In this document: piece after piece, positions 1-6,601 of the stretch
How the letters are laid out: the number at the start of each line of letters is the position of its first letter
Position numbering within the stretch: position 1 is the first letter of the stretch
Source of the DNA: Bacteroidota bacterium
GTDB taxonomy: Bacteria > Bacteroidota > Bacteroidia > Bacteroidales > UBA1402
Reading direction: 5' to 3'
Assembly (NCBI GenBank): GCA_030706285.1
Contig: JAUZOU010000096.1
Coordinates: forward strand, 1 to 9,197
Length of the DNA: 9,197 bases
Translations under genes and position numbers: made by a program
The notes under the pieces: generated by a model
What the model was told of the DNA's origin: nothing
Databases searched by the model: none
Seen by the model: only the letters and a program-made list of their open reading frames with translations

Positions 1-738
1 GATGAAAGTCTGACGGTGTTCGATACCATCGACCGGGTGGCCGTAGGCGATATCCGGACAAGGATCCGTGATATTCTGGGCTCGTTCATGTTCGGTGGAG
101 AGGCTTCGGATAAAAAGGTGAAAGTCCTTTCTGGAGGAGAACGGAGCCGTTTGGCCATGATCCGCCTGTTGATGGAACCTGTCAATTTTCTGGTGCTGGA
201 CGAACCGACAAATCACTTGGACATGAGTACCAAGGATGTGCTGAAACAAGCCATTAAGGACTTTGACGGCACGGTCATTGTGGTTTCCCACGACAGGGAA
301 TTTCTGGACGGATTGGCTGAAAAAGTGTATGAGTTCGGTGGCGGAAAAGTCATCGAGCATTTGGGTGATATCAACTATTTTCTCGAAAAAAAGAAGCTGG
401 ACAACCTGCGTGATATTGAGCTGCAGGTACAAGCCAAAGCCGCCACCGAGTCTTCTGAAAAAACGCCATCGGAAAACAAGCTTTCCTACGAAGCCCGCAA
501 GGAATTCAACAAGCAGGTGAGGCGCTTGGAAAAACAGGTCGAACTGTGCGAATCGCAGATTAACAGGCTTGAAAAACAGGTTTCTCAGACTGAAGCAATG
601 CTTTCGACGCCTGACGGGGCTTCCAACATGGCATTGATCCAGCTTCATGCCAAATCCCAAAAGGAACTGGATGTAAAAATGGATGAATGGGAACAGGCGA
701 CGATGGAACTAGAAGCATTAAAAAAACAAGGCAATTGA
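1..738 (+). CDS. ABC-F family ATPase, C-terminal half (5' end outside window)
   Basis: The reading frame is open from the first base, so the true start lies upstream; the GTG at 16 is internal. The visible 245 codons cover most of the second ATP-binding cassette: signature LSGGE at window residues 43-47 (nt 127-141), Walker B LVLDEP at about 64-69 followed by TNHLD, and the switch histidine in VVSHDRE at about 94-100. A charged, lysine- and glutamate-rich stretch from about residue 160 to the end is predicted coiled coil, like the C-terminal domain of Uup-type proteins. ABC-F proteins are soluble, have no membrane domain and act on ribosomes or translation. Some protect against ribosome-binding antibiotics, but nothing visible here assigns that role. 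The Walker A and the whole first cassette are missing from view, so the subfamily cannot be set. A terminator-like hairpin overlaps the stop codon. Confidence 0.93.
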   Translation, partial: DESLTVFDTIDRVAVGDIRTRIRDILGSFMFGGEASDKKVKVLSGGERSRLAMIRLLMEPVNFLVLDEPTNHLDMSTKDVLKQAIKDFDGTVIVVSHDREFLDGLAEKVYEFGGGKVIEHLGDINYFLEKKKLDNLRDIELQVQAKAATESSEKTPSENKLSYEARKEFNKQVRRLEKQVELCESQINRLEKQVSQTEAMLSTPDGASNMALIQLHAKSQKELDVKMDEWEQATMELEALKKQGN

Positions 739-748
739 CCTGTTTTTT
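721..748 (+). terminator. Rho-independent-type terminator after the ABC-F gene
   Basis: The last codons and the bases after the stop form a hairpin. The left arm is 721-731, the loop is caattga (732-738) and the right arm is 739-748. The stem closes with three pairs (agg/cct), has one bulged A at 728, then c-g and a run of A-T pairs, so the right arm ends in a T tract. The A and T tracts would also allow termination from the opposite strand. The stem is poor in G and C, so efficiency is uncertain. Confidence 0.5.
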
Positions 749-880
749 GTTGGAGTTGTAAAGCCACTTTCGTTCACTCTATGAGTTGAAAATCCTGTCC
801 TCTGGGGGAAAATCAGGGTACAGGGCTTGTCCTGTGGTTTGTCCCTTTTATTCCGAAAATTACATTAATGTCGGGCGATT

Positions 881-912
881 GTTGTTTGTTTGAAAAAAGT
901 TGCTGAATTTTG
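881..912 (+). promoter_or_regulatory. Probable Bacteroidetes-type promoter of the first MFS gene
   Basis: The -7 candidate gaattttg (905-912) matches TAnnTTTG at all but its first base. Upstream, GTTG at 881-884 lies 20 bases away and TTTG at 885-888 lies 16 bases away, either of which could be the -33 box. The expected transcript start falls between 912 and 934. This excludes the TTG at 910 as a start codon and favours ATG 934. No Shine-Dalgarno sequence is visible. Confidence 0.45.
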
Positions 913-933
913 CGGCAACTTAGTTTAAACATC

Positions 934-2163
934 ATGGAAAAGAATTCTGTTGTCGTCTATCTCTACCGTTGGGTAGTGCTGGGTGTTTTTATGCTCATCA
1001 TTGCTGCCAACCAACTCCTTTGGATCACATTTGCACCGGTAACGAGTGAAGCTATGCGTTATCTGAACGTTTCCGACCTTCAGATCGGCGTGCTTTCGAT
1101 GTGCTTCATGATCGTGTTTATTATTCTTTCCATTCCTGCTTCCTGGATCATCGACAGATATGGTATCCGGGTGGGCGTCGGCATCGGTGCATTGTTGACC
1201 GGCGTATTCGGACTGATGCGGGGACTTATTTCGACCGATTATACGTCTGTGTTGCTTTCACAGATCGGTATAGCAGCAGGACAGCCATTTCTGTTGAATG
1301 CCATTACCAAAGTGGCCTCACGGTGGTTCCCGATCAATGAGCGGGCAACGGCTGCCGGTCTCGGTACTCTTTCCATGTATGTCGGCATCTTTGCCGGTAT
1401 GGTCGTAACTCCCTGTCTGGTAAAAAGTGTCGGCATGAGCAGTACGCTTTATTATTACGGTCTGTTCGCCGCGGTTGCGGCCGTGTTGTTTTTTATTGGT
1501 GTGAGAGAAAGACCGCTTACACCAACCTGCCGCCCCGATCAGGAAGAACGTTCGCTGGTGATGGATGGCATGAAACATATTTTTAAGGTCAAGGATTTCA
1601 ATTTGTTGATGATCATCTTTTTTATCGGACTGGGCATTTTCAACTGTGTGACGACCTGGATTGAGAATATTCTGGTGCCCAGAGGTTTCACTGCTGTGGA
1701 AGCCGGGACGACAGGGGGCGTCATGATTTTTTCAGGTATCATGGGCGCGTTCATTATGCCGACTATCTCCGACCATCTGCGTAAACGGAAACCCTTTATT
1801 ATTCTGGCCGTCATCGGGGCAGCACTTGGCCTGGCCGGTGTCTGTTTTGCCACAAGCTATTGGATGCTGATGTTTTCCGGTGTTGTGCTGGGCTTTTTCC
1901 TGTTAAGTTCAGGCCCTATCGGATTTCAATATGGTGCTGAAGTAACCTATCCGATTTCTGAAGGTACTTCAAATGGTTTTTTACTGTTAATGGGACAGAT
2001 CTCAGGTATCGTCATGATCTTACTGATGGATATGTTTAAAGATCCGGTGACCGGTTCCATGACAAAACCCATGCTGGTATTGTTGGTATTGATGGTCATT
2101 GCTGTGTTTATTTCTGTTTGTTTGAAGGAATCGAACATGCTGGGCGACGATGACAAACAGTAA
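934..2163 (+). CDS. Major facilitator superfamily permease, substrate unknown
   Basis: The 409-residue protein is almost wholly hydrophobic with about twelve membrane segments, placing it in the inner membrane. The MFS motif A position in the loop after segment 2 reads IDRYGIRVG, and the matching loop in the second half reads SDHLRKRKP. The stretch GQPFLLNAITKVASRWFP followed by NERATAAG resembles the bacterial and archaeal relatives of the FLVCR group of permeases. That resemblance is from memory and does not define a substrate. An alternative TTG start at 910 would add eight residues but falls inside the probable -7 promoter box, so ATG 934 is chosen. The 3' end overlaps the next gene by 14 bases, which suggests the permease and that secreted protein are made together. 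Confidence 0.88.
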   Translation: MEKNSVVVYLYRWVVLGVFMLIIAANQLLWITFAPVTSEAMRYLNVSDLQIGVLSMCFMIVFIILSIPASWIIDRYGIRVGVGIGALLTGVFGLMRGLISTDYTSVLLSQIGIAAGQPFLLNAITKVASRWFPINERATAAGLGTLSMYVGIFAGMVVTPCLVKSVGMSSTLYYYGLFAAVAAVLFFIGVRERPLTPTCRPDQEERSLVMDGMKHIFKVKDFNLLMIIFFIGLGIFNCVTTWIENILVPRGFTAVEAGTTGGVMIFSGIMGAFIMPTISDHLRKRKPFIILAVIGAALGLAGVCFATSYWMLMFSGVVLGFFLLSSGPIGFQYGAEVTYPISEGTSNGFLLLMGQISGIVMILLMDMFKDPVTGSMTKPMLVLLVLMVIAVFISVCLKESNMLGDDDKQ

Positions 2164-2929
2164 ATGGCTTTTCTTCGTCGTCTTTCTGCTTCTGACCGGG
2201 CCATCATTCGGCCAGACGATGACTCTCAAACCTGATACCTCCGTCAGCGCTGAATCGGTATTGATCACACAAAAACTATTTCGAACCGGTTTGTCAGACC
2301 GGGAAGTCGATGAACGGTTGCAAACCATTCAACGACTGCTTCAGCACAATGAAAAGGCGGCTTCAAACTGGTGGGTTGCTTGGATCGGCATCTATGGAGG
2401 TGCCACCATTGGGCAGGGAGTGGTGGCCTGTCTGGCACCGGATAAATCGACCAGACAGGATATGATATTGGGCGCCGGGACGACTCTGTTGGGAGTAGTC
2501 GGGCAGTTTATCGCACCGGTCAGCTCCGGATATGATGCCAGGCAATTCAGCCATCTTCAGTTTCTTTCCAAAGAAGAACGGCTTGAACGGCTGAATCTGG
2601 CTGAAGCCATGCTCAAATTCCAGGCTGATAGGGCCAGGTCGGGCAGAAACTGGCAAACGCAGGCGTTGGGTGGGGCCGTCAATCTAACCAGCGGGTTGAT
2701 TACCTGGCTGGGTTTCAAGCGGTCTGTCTGGGAAGGTGTCGCTAATTTTGCACTCAACACGGCCGTTTCTGAAATACAGATCTACAGCGAACCAGTCAGA
2801 GCCATCAAGGATTATAAAAACTATTGTGCCGGAAATGAGGAGGACAACCAATTACCAGCTAGTGAACCTCGATTTTGCTGGCAGGCAAACGTTCACCCCG
2901 GTGGCATTAGCTTGGTCCTAAATTTTTAG
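2150..2929 (+). CDS. Secreted or envelope protein of unknown function, coupled to the MFS permease
   Basis: I do not recognise this 259-residue protein with certainty. Residues 1-21 form a signal peptide (positive start, hydrophobic core, likely cleavage after SFG, before Q22). Two glycine-rich hydrophobic stretches follow at about 73-95 and 105-124, separated by the polar loop APDKSTRQD, and a third lies at about 172-190. Between them, residues 140-165 look like an amphipathic, charged helix. The two cysteines at about 226 and 243 could pair outside the cytoplasm. The chain ends in ISLVLNF; a terminal Phe with alternating hydrophobic residues resembles the end signal of outer-membrane proteins, though the rest does not look like a full beta-barrel. 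The gene starts inside the permease gene (14-base overlap), suggesting translational coupling and a shared role, but no function can be assigned. Confidence 0.85.
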   Translation: MTNSKWLFFVVFLLLTGPSFGQTMTLKPDTSVSAESVLITQKLFRTGLSDREVDERLQTIQRLLQHNEKAASNWWVAWIGIYGGATIGQGVVACLAPDKSTRQDMILGAGTTLLGVVGQFIAPVSSGYDARQFSHLQFLSKEERLERLNLAEAMLKFQADRARSGRNWQTQALGGAVNLTSGLITWLGFKRSVWEGVANFALNTAVSEIQIYSEPVRAIKDYKNYCAGNEEDNQLPASEPRFCWQANVHPGGISLVLNF

Positions 2930-2932
2930 TAT

Positions 2933-2954
2933 AACGTAAACACACGTTTTTTTT
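2933..2954 (+). terminator. Weak terminator-like hairpin after the unknown secreted protein
   Basis: Four bases after the stop, AACGT (2933-2937) and ACGTT (2944-2948) form a five-pair stem with a six-base loop. The right arm runs into a tract of eight T (2947-2954). The stem is short, so the call rests mainly on the T tract and the position. Confidence 0.4.
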
Positions 2955-2987
2955 GGGGGTAGCTTAATCTCTATGGGTTAAATTCCA

Positions 2988-3049
2988 CGCCCCTTGGGGC
3001 GAGTGTAACTAAAAATGTTTGTTAAGATACCCCGCTGCTTGCGGCGGGG
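2988..3049. repeat. Pair of GC-rich hairpins resembling REP or IS200/IS605-type palindromes
   Basis: The first is a perfect 6-base inverted repeat, CGCCCC/GGGGCG, around TT (2988-3001). The second, 3030-3049, can pair nine positions (one G-T) around TT, and its arms begin CCCCGC and end GCGGGG. A TTCC lies before the first (2983-2986) and after the second (3052-3055). Such paired, foot-tagged palindromes are typical of REP elements mobilised by RAYT (Y1 HUH) transposases and of the ends of IS200/IS605 elements. No transposase is in the window. Neither is followed by a T tract, which argues against ordinary terminators. The family assignment is an inference. Confidence 0.45.
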
Positions 3050-3089
3050 AGTTCCATTTTCAGGGACTTCTTTTTACTGGATGATATCC

Positions 3090-3139
3090 TGAGCCTTTTG
3101 CGGCTCAATTTCTAATAATGGTGGATAGCGGCTCAATTT
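3090..3139. repeat. Hairpin and 12-base direct repeat
   Basis: TGAGCC (3090-3095) and GGCTCA (3102-3107) form a six-pair stem with a six-base loop. The sequence gcggctcaattt occurs exactly twice, at 3100-3111 and 3128-3139. The second copy therefore repeats the right arm of the hairpin without a matching left arm. It may be the trace of a small duplication, or a binding site. Confidence 0.4.
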
Positions 3140-3335
3140 AAGGAATTCCTTTTGCAGAAAGCCTTTTTTGCGGTTCTCGTAAGTGAAAACCGCTGTTTGT
3201 TCGTATATAGTACGATGACTTGTTTAACAAGAGTAATTACTAACCTTAACCAATGAAAAGAACATGCATGCACAACGTGTCCGAGCCAATAGTATGACTG
3301 GCATCCGGTATGCATATGGCAAAAATCAATAGTCT

Positions 3336-4505
3336 ATGAAAAATAATTCAACCTCCGTTTCTAAAGTTTTACCTGTCCTGTTTGGTTTTTTCGTTATGGG
3401 ATTCTGTGACGTGGCGGGCATTTCGACTACTTATATGAAGGAAAGTTTCGGTCTGAGCGAATGGGCTGCCGGATTTATTCCTTCCATGATTTTTTTCTGG
3501 TTTTTACTTTTTTCGGTGCCTGCAGCCATGCTCATGAACAAAATAGGTCGAAAGATGACGGTTCAACTGAGCAATTTGATTACGATCATCGGTATGTTTA
3601 TTCCGCTGTTTTTTCAAACGTCTTTACCGGCCTATATCGTTGCTTTCATTTTGCTGGGAATCGGTAACACCATTCTGCAGGTGTCGCTGAACCCGTTGCT
3701 GACCAATGTTGTGAAAGGTGGTGCCCTAACCAGTTCTTTGACGGCCGGTCAGGTTGTCAAGGCTGTCTGCTCGTTTCTGGGCCCGATCATTGCCGCCTTT
3801 GCTGCGACCAGGCTAAACAACTGGATGTTCATTTTCCCGATTTATGCCATCATTACGGTGATTTCATCTTTGTGGCTGCTGGTAACCCACATTCCTGAAG
3901 AAATGCCTGCACAGAAAGCCGCAACGCTGGGAGCAACCTTTGGTCTACTTAAAGATAAGACGATTTTGCTCTTGTTTCTGGGCATCGTTTTCGTTGTTGG
4001 AACAGATGTTGGTATGAATACGGTCACTCCGAAACTACTGCTCGAACGGGCCGGGCTGGATGCCGCTTCAGCCGGTATCGGTTCAAGTGTTTATTTTCTG
4101 TGCCGTACAGCCGGAGCCATGCTGGGTGTTGTTTTGCTGGCAAAAATGGCGTCGACAACGTATTTTCGCATACACATACTGCTGGCATTGGCTGCAATGG
4201 CTGTACTGTTTTTTGCCGGCAGCCAATGGGCCATATTGGTGATGGTCGGTTTGATCGGTTATGCCTGCTCCAGTATTTTCCCCATTATTTATTCAAAAGC
4301 CATTACTGCTCGTCCTGAAAAAGCCAATGAAATATCCGGTCTGATGATCACCGGTGTGTTCGGAGGGGCTGTCGTGCCTCCATTAATGGGTATCACTGCT
4401 GATTCAATGAACTGTCAGGCCGGTTCATTGATCATTATCACTGTTTGTTTATTGTATTTGACCTATCTGGCTTTCGGCCTGAAAACCGGCAAAAATCAGC
4501 GTTGA
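3336..4505 (+). CDS. FucP-like (FHS family) sugar permease of the MFS
   Basis: The 389-residue inner-membrane protein has about twelve hydrophobic segments. The first segment carries MGFCD (21-25), the loop after segment 2 has NKIGRK (68-73), and segment 4 contains GNTILQVSLNPLL (110-122). These match the fucose/glucose/galactose:H+ symporter group (FHS) that includes FucP and the Bacteroidetes sugar permeases. Its likely role is proton-driven uptake of a monosaccharide; the particular sugar cannot be read from the sequence. A stop codon shortly before ATG 3336 in the same frame supports this start. manA lies downstream on the same strand, separated by the toxin-antitoxin pair. A shared role in mannose or fructose use is possible but not shown. 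No clear terminator follows. Confidence 0.85.
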   Translation: MKNNSTSVSKVLPVLFGFFVMGFCDVAGISTTYMKESFGLSEWAAGFIPSMIFFWFLLFSVPAAMLMNKIGRKMTVQLSNLITIIGMFIPLFFQTSLPAYIVAFILLGIGNTILQVSLNPLLTNVVKGGALTSSLTAGQVVKAVCSFLGPIIAAFAATRLNNWMFIFPIYAIITVISSLWLLVTHIPEEMPAQKAATLGATFGLLKDKTILLLFLGIVFVVGTDVGMNTVTPKLLLERAGLDAASAGIGSSVYFLCRTAGAMLGVVLLAKMASTTYFRIHILLALAAMAVLFFAGSQWAILVMVGLIGYACSSIFPIIYSKAITARPEKANEISGLMITGVFGGAVVPPLMGITADSMNCQAGSLIIITVCLLYLTYLAFGLKTGKNQR

Positions 4506-4537
4506 GAAATTTTCACTATCAACTATGGGAAAGGTGC

Positions 4538-4640
4538 TGGTCAGGCGACTGCCTTTAATCGCCGTTCCGCCAGCCCGAACTGTCCGTATTCTGCCCGTGC
4601 CTGCATCACTACCGGTTACTATCCATCAGCCGACTAATCA
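4538..4640 (+). repeat. Intergenic repeat, copy 1 (long form)
   Basis: The core 4560-4632 matches 7807-7859 with five mismatches over 53 aligned bases, apart from a 20-base stretch (4578-4597) absent from the other copy. That stretch lies between two CCCG tetramers, so loss of it by slippage or recombination would explain the short form. Similarity continues leftwards to 4538 (18 of 27 aligned bases, including five of the core). The right arm, ATCAGCCGACTAATCA (4625-4640), is the inverted complement of the left arm of copy 2 (7785-7800) at 14 of 16 positions. The element therefore seems to carry imperfect inverted arms. The reading frame is not kept between copies, so it is probably non-coding. 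Confidence 0.7.
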
Positions 4641-4890
4641 GTTGATCCTTTTTCGGGGGGACGCCACAAGTTTTTAATTTGATCCCAGACACGCCGCTTG
4701 CGATGAAATCAGGGTCCAAGGTTCGCCCTTAGATTTATGGTTTTTATTACTAAAACTGATAGATATTGTTAACTTTGTGGACCGGTGTTCTACGAAACCA
4801 TCCCAAACCAAAATGCGGAGAAGAAGGACTGGAATTGAATATTCATGAGAATTTGGCAGGAAAGGTAAATGATATGATATAAATTAACCT
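4641..4890. other. Non-genic stretch before the toxin gene, with an orphan promoter-like box
   Basis: No gene with a convincing start is seen here. TAACTTTG at 4770-4777 is a perfect TAnnTTTG match but has only a weak T-rich -33 region and no gene right after it. An open frame without a start codon runs from 4763 to 4882 and ends in a coding-looking stretch (about codons 23-39); it may be a decayed gene end or chance. The short sequence gatat is repeated at 4871-4880. Confidence 0.4.
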
Positions 4891-4907
4891 GTTTGTACAA
4901 TATTGAA

Positions 4908-4938
4908 TTTCGTATGTAGAAATAAAGTATTACTTTTG
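4908..4938 (+). promoter_or_regulatory. Promoter of the toxin-antitoxin operon
   Basis: TACTTTTG (4931-4938) is a perfect Bacteroidetes -7 box, and TTTC at 4908-4911 lies 19 bases upstream as a -33 box. Transcription would start a few bases before ATG 4952, giving a very short leader. Two overlapping 8-base palindromes, TTGTACAA (4893-4900) and CAATATTG (4898-4905), sit just upstream of the -33 box and are candidate operator sites for the HTH antitoxin. Confidence 0.6.
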
Positions 4939-4951
4939 CAACACAATCGAG

Positions 4952-5263
4952 ATGGATGTTAGATTCGACAACGAAGACCTTGAAAAACTTTATACTGAAG
5001 GTAAGTCAAAGAAATACAGTAAGCTGCCAAGCGATATTGTCGATAAATTCTTTGCCCGTATCCAGCAGATTGAAGCTGCAAATGACATATATGATTTGTG
5101 GAATGACAAAGGACTGAATTTTGAAAGGCTGCAAGGTTTTAAATCGAGATATTCAATGCGATTAAAACTGAAATATCGATTAGAAATGATTGTCGAATGG
5201 CAAAACAATGAAAACACCGTTGGTGAATTCATCATCATTGACATGACAAACCACTATTCTTAA
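4952..5263 (+). CDS. higB: HigB-like toxin (RelE/ParE superfamily, plasmid-killer type)
   Basis: This 103-residue protein fits the HigB group, ribosome-dependent mRNA interferases that cleave translated mRNA. In the C-terminal half the pattern SMRLKLKYRLEMIVEW (68-83) places two arginines (R70 and R76) six residues apart, as in the catalytic strand of HigB. The chain ends IIIDMTNHYS, where H101 and Y102 occupy the usual terminal His/Tyr position. The N-terminal half is helical and charged, as expected. The gene is first in the operon, the toxin-before-antitoxin order typical of higBA, and is followed after 14 bases by its HTH partner. It is visibly more AT-rich than the transporter genes and manA. 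Activity is inferred from family, not shown. Confidence 0.85.
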   Translation: MDVRFDNEDLEKLYTEGKSKKYSKLPSDIVDKFFARIQQIEAANDIYDLWNDKGLNFERLQGFKSRYSMRLKLKYRLEMIVEWQNNENTVGEFIIIDMTNHYS

Positions 5264-5277
5264 TAACGATCCCAATT

Positions 5278-6390
5278 ATGGCTACAACAACAAAACTTAG
5301 GCCTGCAAAGAAATTTGGTCCGGGATATTTCATCCGCGAACAAATGGAATATCGCAACTGGATTCAAGAGGATCTGGCGGAAGTGATGGGTGTTACTCCA
5401 AAACATATCAACAAAATTTTACTGGATAAACAACCTATCACGCTCGATATGGCAAAAGTATTAGCTGAAGTATTTGAAACTTCACCACAATACTGGCTGA
5501 ATTTGGATGCTAATTACCGGCTTTGGTTGCAAACTGAAAAATCGGAAAAAGAGGTGCAGGCTGATCTGAAGACCAAAATTTACGAACGAATGCCTATCCG
5601 TGATATGATTCACAAAAAATGGCTCCCTGATTTTGCTAATCTCAAAGAACTGTACGCCAGTGTGTTGACTTTTTGGGGCGTAGATGAGCTTGATTTTGAG
5701 GCTTGGGATAAAAGAACTTTACCAATACTTGCCAGAAAATCTGAGAGCTTTAATCAGTACAATGCTGCTTATACGTATACCTGGTATCATAAAGCTATGC
5801 AAACCGCTCTGACATACAAGGTTGGTGATTATAACAGTGAAATGTTGATACAGCTTTTTGACAACATCCATTCATACACGATGCAGGAGAATGGATACAA
5901 TATATTTATTAATGAGTTGAACAAGGCCGGCGTTATCTTTTTTATATTACCCCATTTACAAAAGACCTATTTGGATGGATCGGCTTTTTTTGTTGGTGAT
6001 CATCCAGTCATCGTTTATACCGGACGTTATAAACGGATCGATAATTTCTGGTTTACCGTGGCTCACGAAATCGGACACATTCTTTATCATCTCGATAAAC
6101 CCGATGCTTTCTTTGTTGATAATTTCAGTGAGAAAGACATTGACAACTTTGAAAAGGAAGCCAATCATTATGCTTCTTCCAAACTGAAGCACAATGAACT
6201 GTACGAATATCTGAAACCAAAACTCAATTATTTAACGAAACAAGCCATCGTCGATTGTTCCGAACGGTTACAAATACATCCTGCCATTATTATTGGGAAA
6301 CTAGCCCACGAAAAGACCATTTCGTACGCCAATCAAAATTTGTTTAACGATGATGTGCTAAAGAAAATAGACAGTGCCTATATAAATTGA
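5278..6390 (+). CDS. higA: HigA-like antitoxin fused to an ImmA/IrrE (M78) metallopeptidase domain
   Basis: Residues 15-80 form an XRE-type HTH domain with the HigA pattern: the helix EDLAEVMGVTPKHINKIL (31-48), ITLDMAKVLAEVF (54-66) and TSPQYWLNLDANYRLW (68-83). It should bind the operon's own promoter and the toxin. Usual HigA proteins are about 90-100 residues; this one has 370. A middle region (90-200) of unclear fold is followed by a zinc peptidase domain with HEIGH at 263-267 (zinc ligands H263 and H267, catalytic E264) and FEKEANHYA (291-299), where E294 is the likely third ligand. ImmA/IrrE peptidases cleave regulators, often on a stress signal. The fused domain could therefore control turnover of the antitoxin itself or act on another repressor. 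The gene shares the toxin's AT-rich composition and promoter. Confidence 0.87.
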   Translation: MATTTKLRPAKKFGPGYFIREQMEYRNWIQEDLAEVMGVTPKHINKILLDKQPITLDMAKVLAEVFETSPQYWLNLDANYRLWLQTEKSEKEVQADLKTKIYERMPIRDMIHKKWLPDFANLKELYASVLTFWGVDELDFEAWDKRTLPILARKSESFNQYNAAYTYTWYHKAMQTALTYKVGDYNSEMLIQLFDNIHSYTMQENGYNIFINELNKAGVIFFILPHLQKTYLDGSAFFVGDHPVIVYTGRYKRIDNFWFTVAHEIGHILYHLDKPDAFFVDNFSEKDIDNFEKEANHYASSKLKHNELYEYLKPKLNYLTKQAIVDCSERLQIHPAIIIGKLAHEKTISYANQNLFNDDVLKKIDSAYIN

Positions 6391-6399
6391 GATGAATAA

Positions 6400-6504
6400 G
6401 CGAGCTCAACGATAGACCGGATCATTGCAGAATGTATCATTGAAAATATGGAAGCCGGGCTGAAGCGTTTTAGAGCGATGATGGTGATGTTGAATAAGAA
6501 ATAG
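6400..6504 (+). pseudogene. Possible gene remnant between higA and manA
   Basis: Thirty-four codons are open, in the same frame as higA but after two stop codons (6388 and 6397). The translation, including IIAECIIENMEAGLKRFR, looks like a real amphipathic helix and unlike random sequence. The first ATG is at 6448. No promoter or family is recognised. It could be the end of a gene destroyed when the toxin-antitoxin genes arrived, a decayed C-terminal extension of the antitoxin, or chance. Confidence 0.3.
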
Positions 6505-6545
6505 ACGATTAAATTTTAACTTCATGCCAGCATGGTGTTGTCAAA

Positions 6546-6578
6546 TTTAGCATTTATAGGTTGAAAAGGCTATCTTTG
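6546..6578 (+). promoter_or_regulatory. Promoter of manA
   Basis: TATCTTTG (6571-6578) is a perfect match to the Bacteroidetes -7 box TAnnTTTG. A T-rich TTTA at 6546-6549, 21 bases upstream, is a plausible but imperfect -33 box. The start codon at 6602 would follow a leader of roughly 15-20 bases. This suggests manA is transcribed on its own and not only from the toxin-antitoxin promoter. Confidence 0.6.
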
Positions 6579-6601
6579 CCGTTGTTTGGTTAATGTGAAT
6601 T

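Larger units (their letters stand above)
2930..3335. other. 406-base intergenic region rich in hairpins
   Basis: No convincing gene is seen on either strand. In order it holds a weak terminator (2933-2954), two GC-rich hairpins (2988-3049), a hairpin plus 12-base direct repeat (3090-3139), a perfect 12-base palindrome around an EcoRI-type core (3140-3151), an inverted repeat gcggtt/aaccgc (3170-3193), and the small dyads 3201-3215, 3219-3231 and 3232-3241. The last group may contain regulatory sites for the downstream sugar permease. No good match to the TAnnTTTG promoter box was found close to that gene. The nearest candidate, ending at TTTG 3196-3199 with a T-rich -33 region at 3164-3170, matches poorly. 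Confidence 0.6.

Noticed and set aside
794..850. Competing stems (cctgt at 794-798 or 831-835 with acagg at 820-824) suggesting an attenuator
   Set aside because: They lie upstream of the likely promoter of the next gene and after a terminator, so they are unlikely to be in a leader. The stems are only five pairs.
910..933. TTG start for the first MFS gene
   Set aside because: It lies within the probable -7 promoter box, and an ATG follows eight codons later.
3133..3315. Minus-strand open frame of 60 codons in the hairpin-rich gap
   Set aside because: It covers several palindromes, has no promoter or family likeness, and its composition is that of the intergenic region.
4533..4635. Sulfatase-like signature (Cys ... 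Arg ... Thr-Gly-Tyr-Tyr-Pro-Ser) when repeat copy 1 is translated
   Set aside because: The spacing between Cys and Arg is one residue too long, the frame ends in a stop at once, and the second copy does not keep the frame or the Cys. Resemblance is probably chance.
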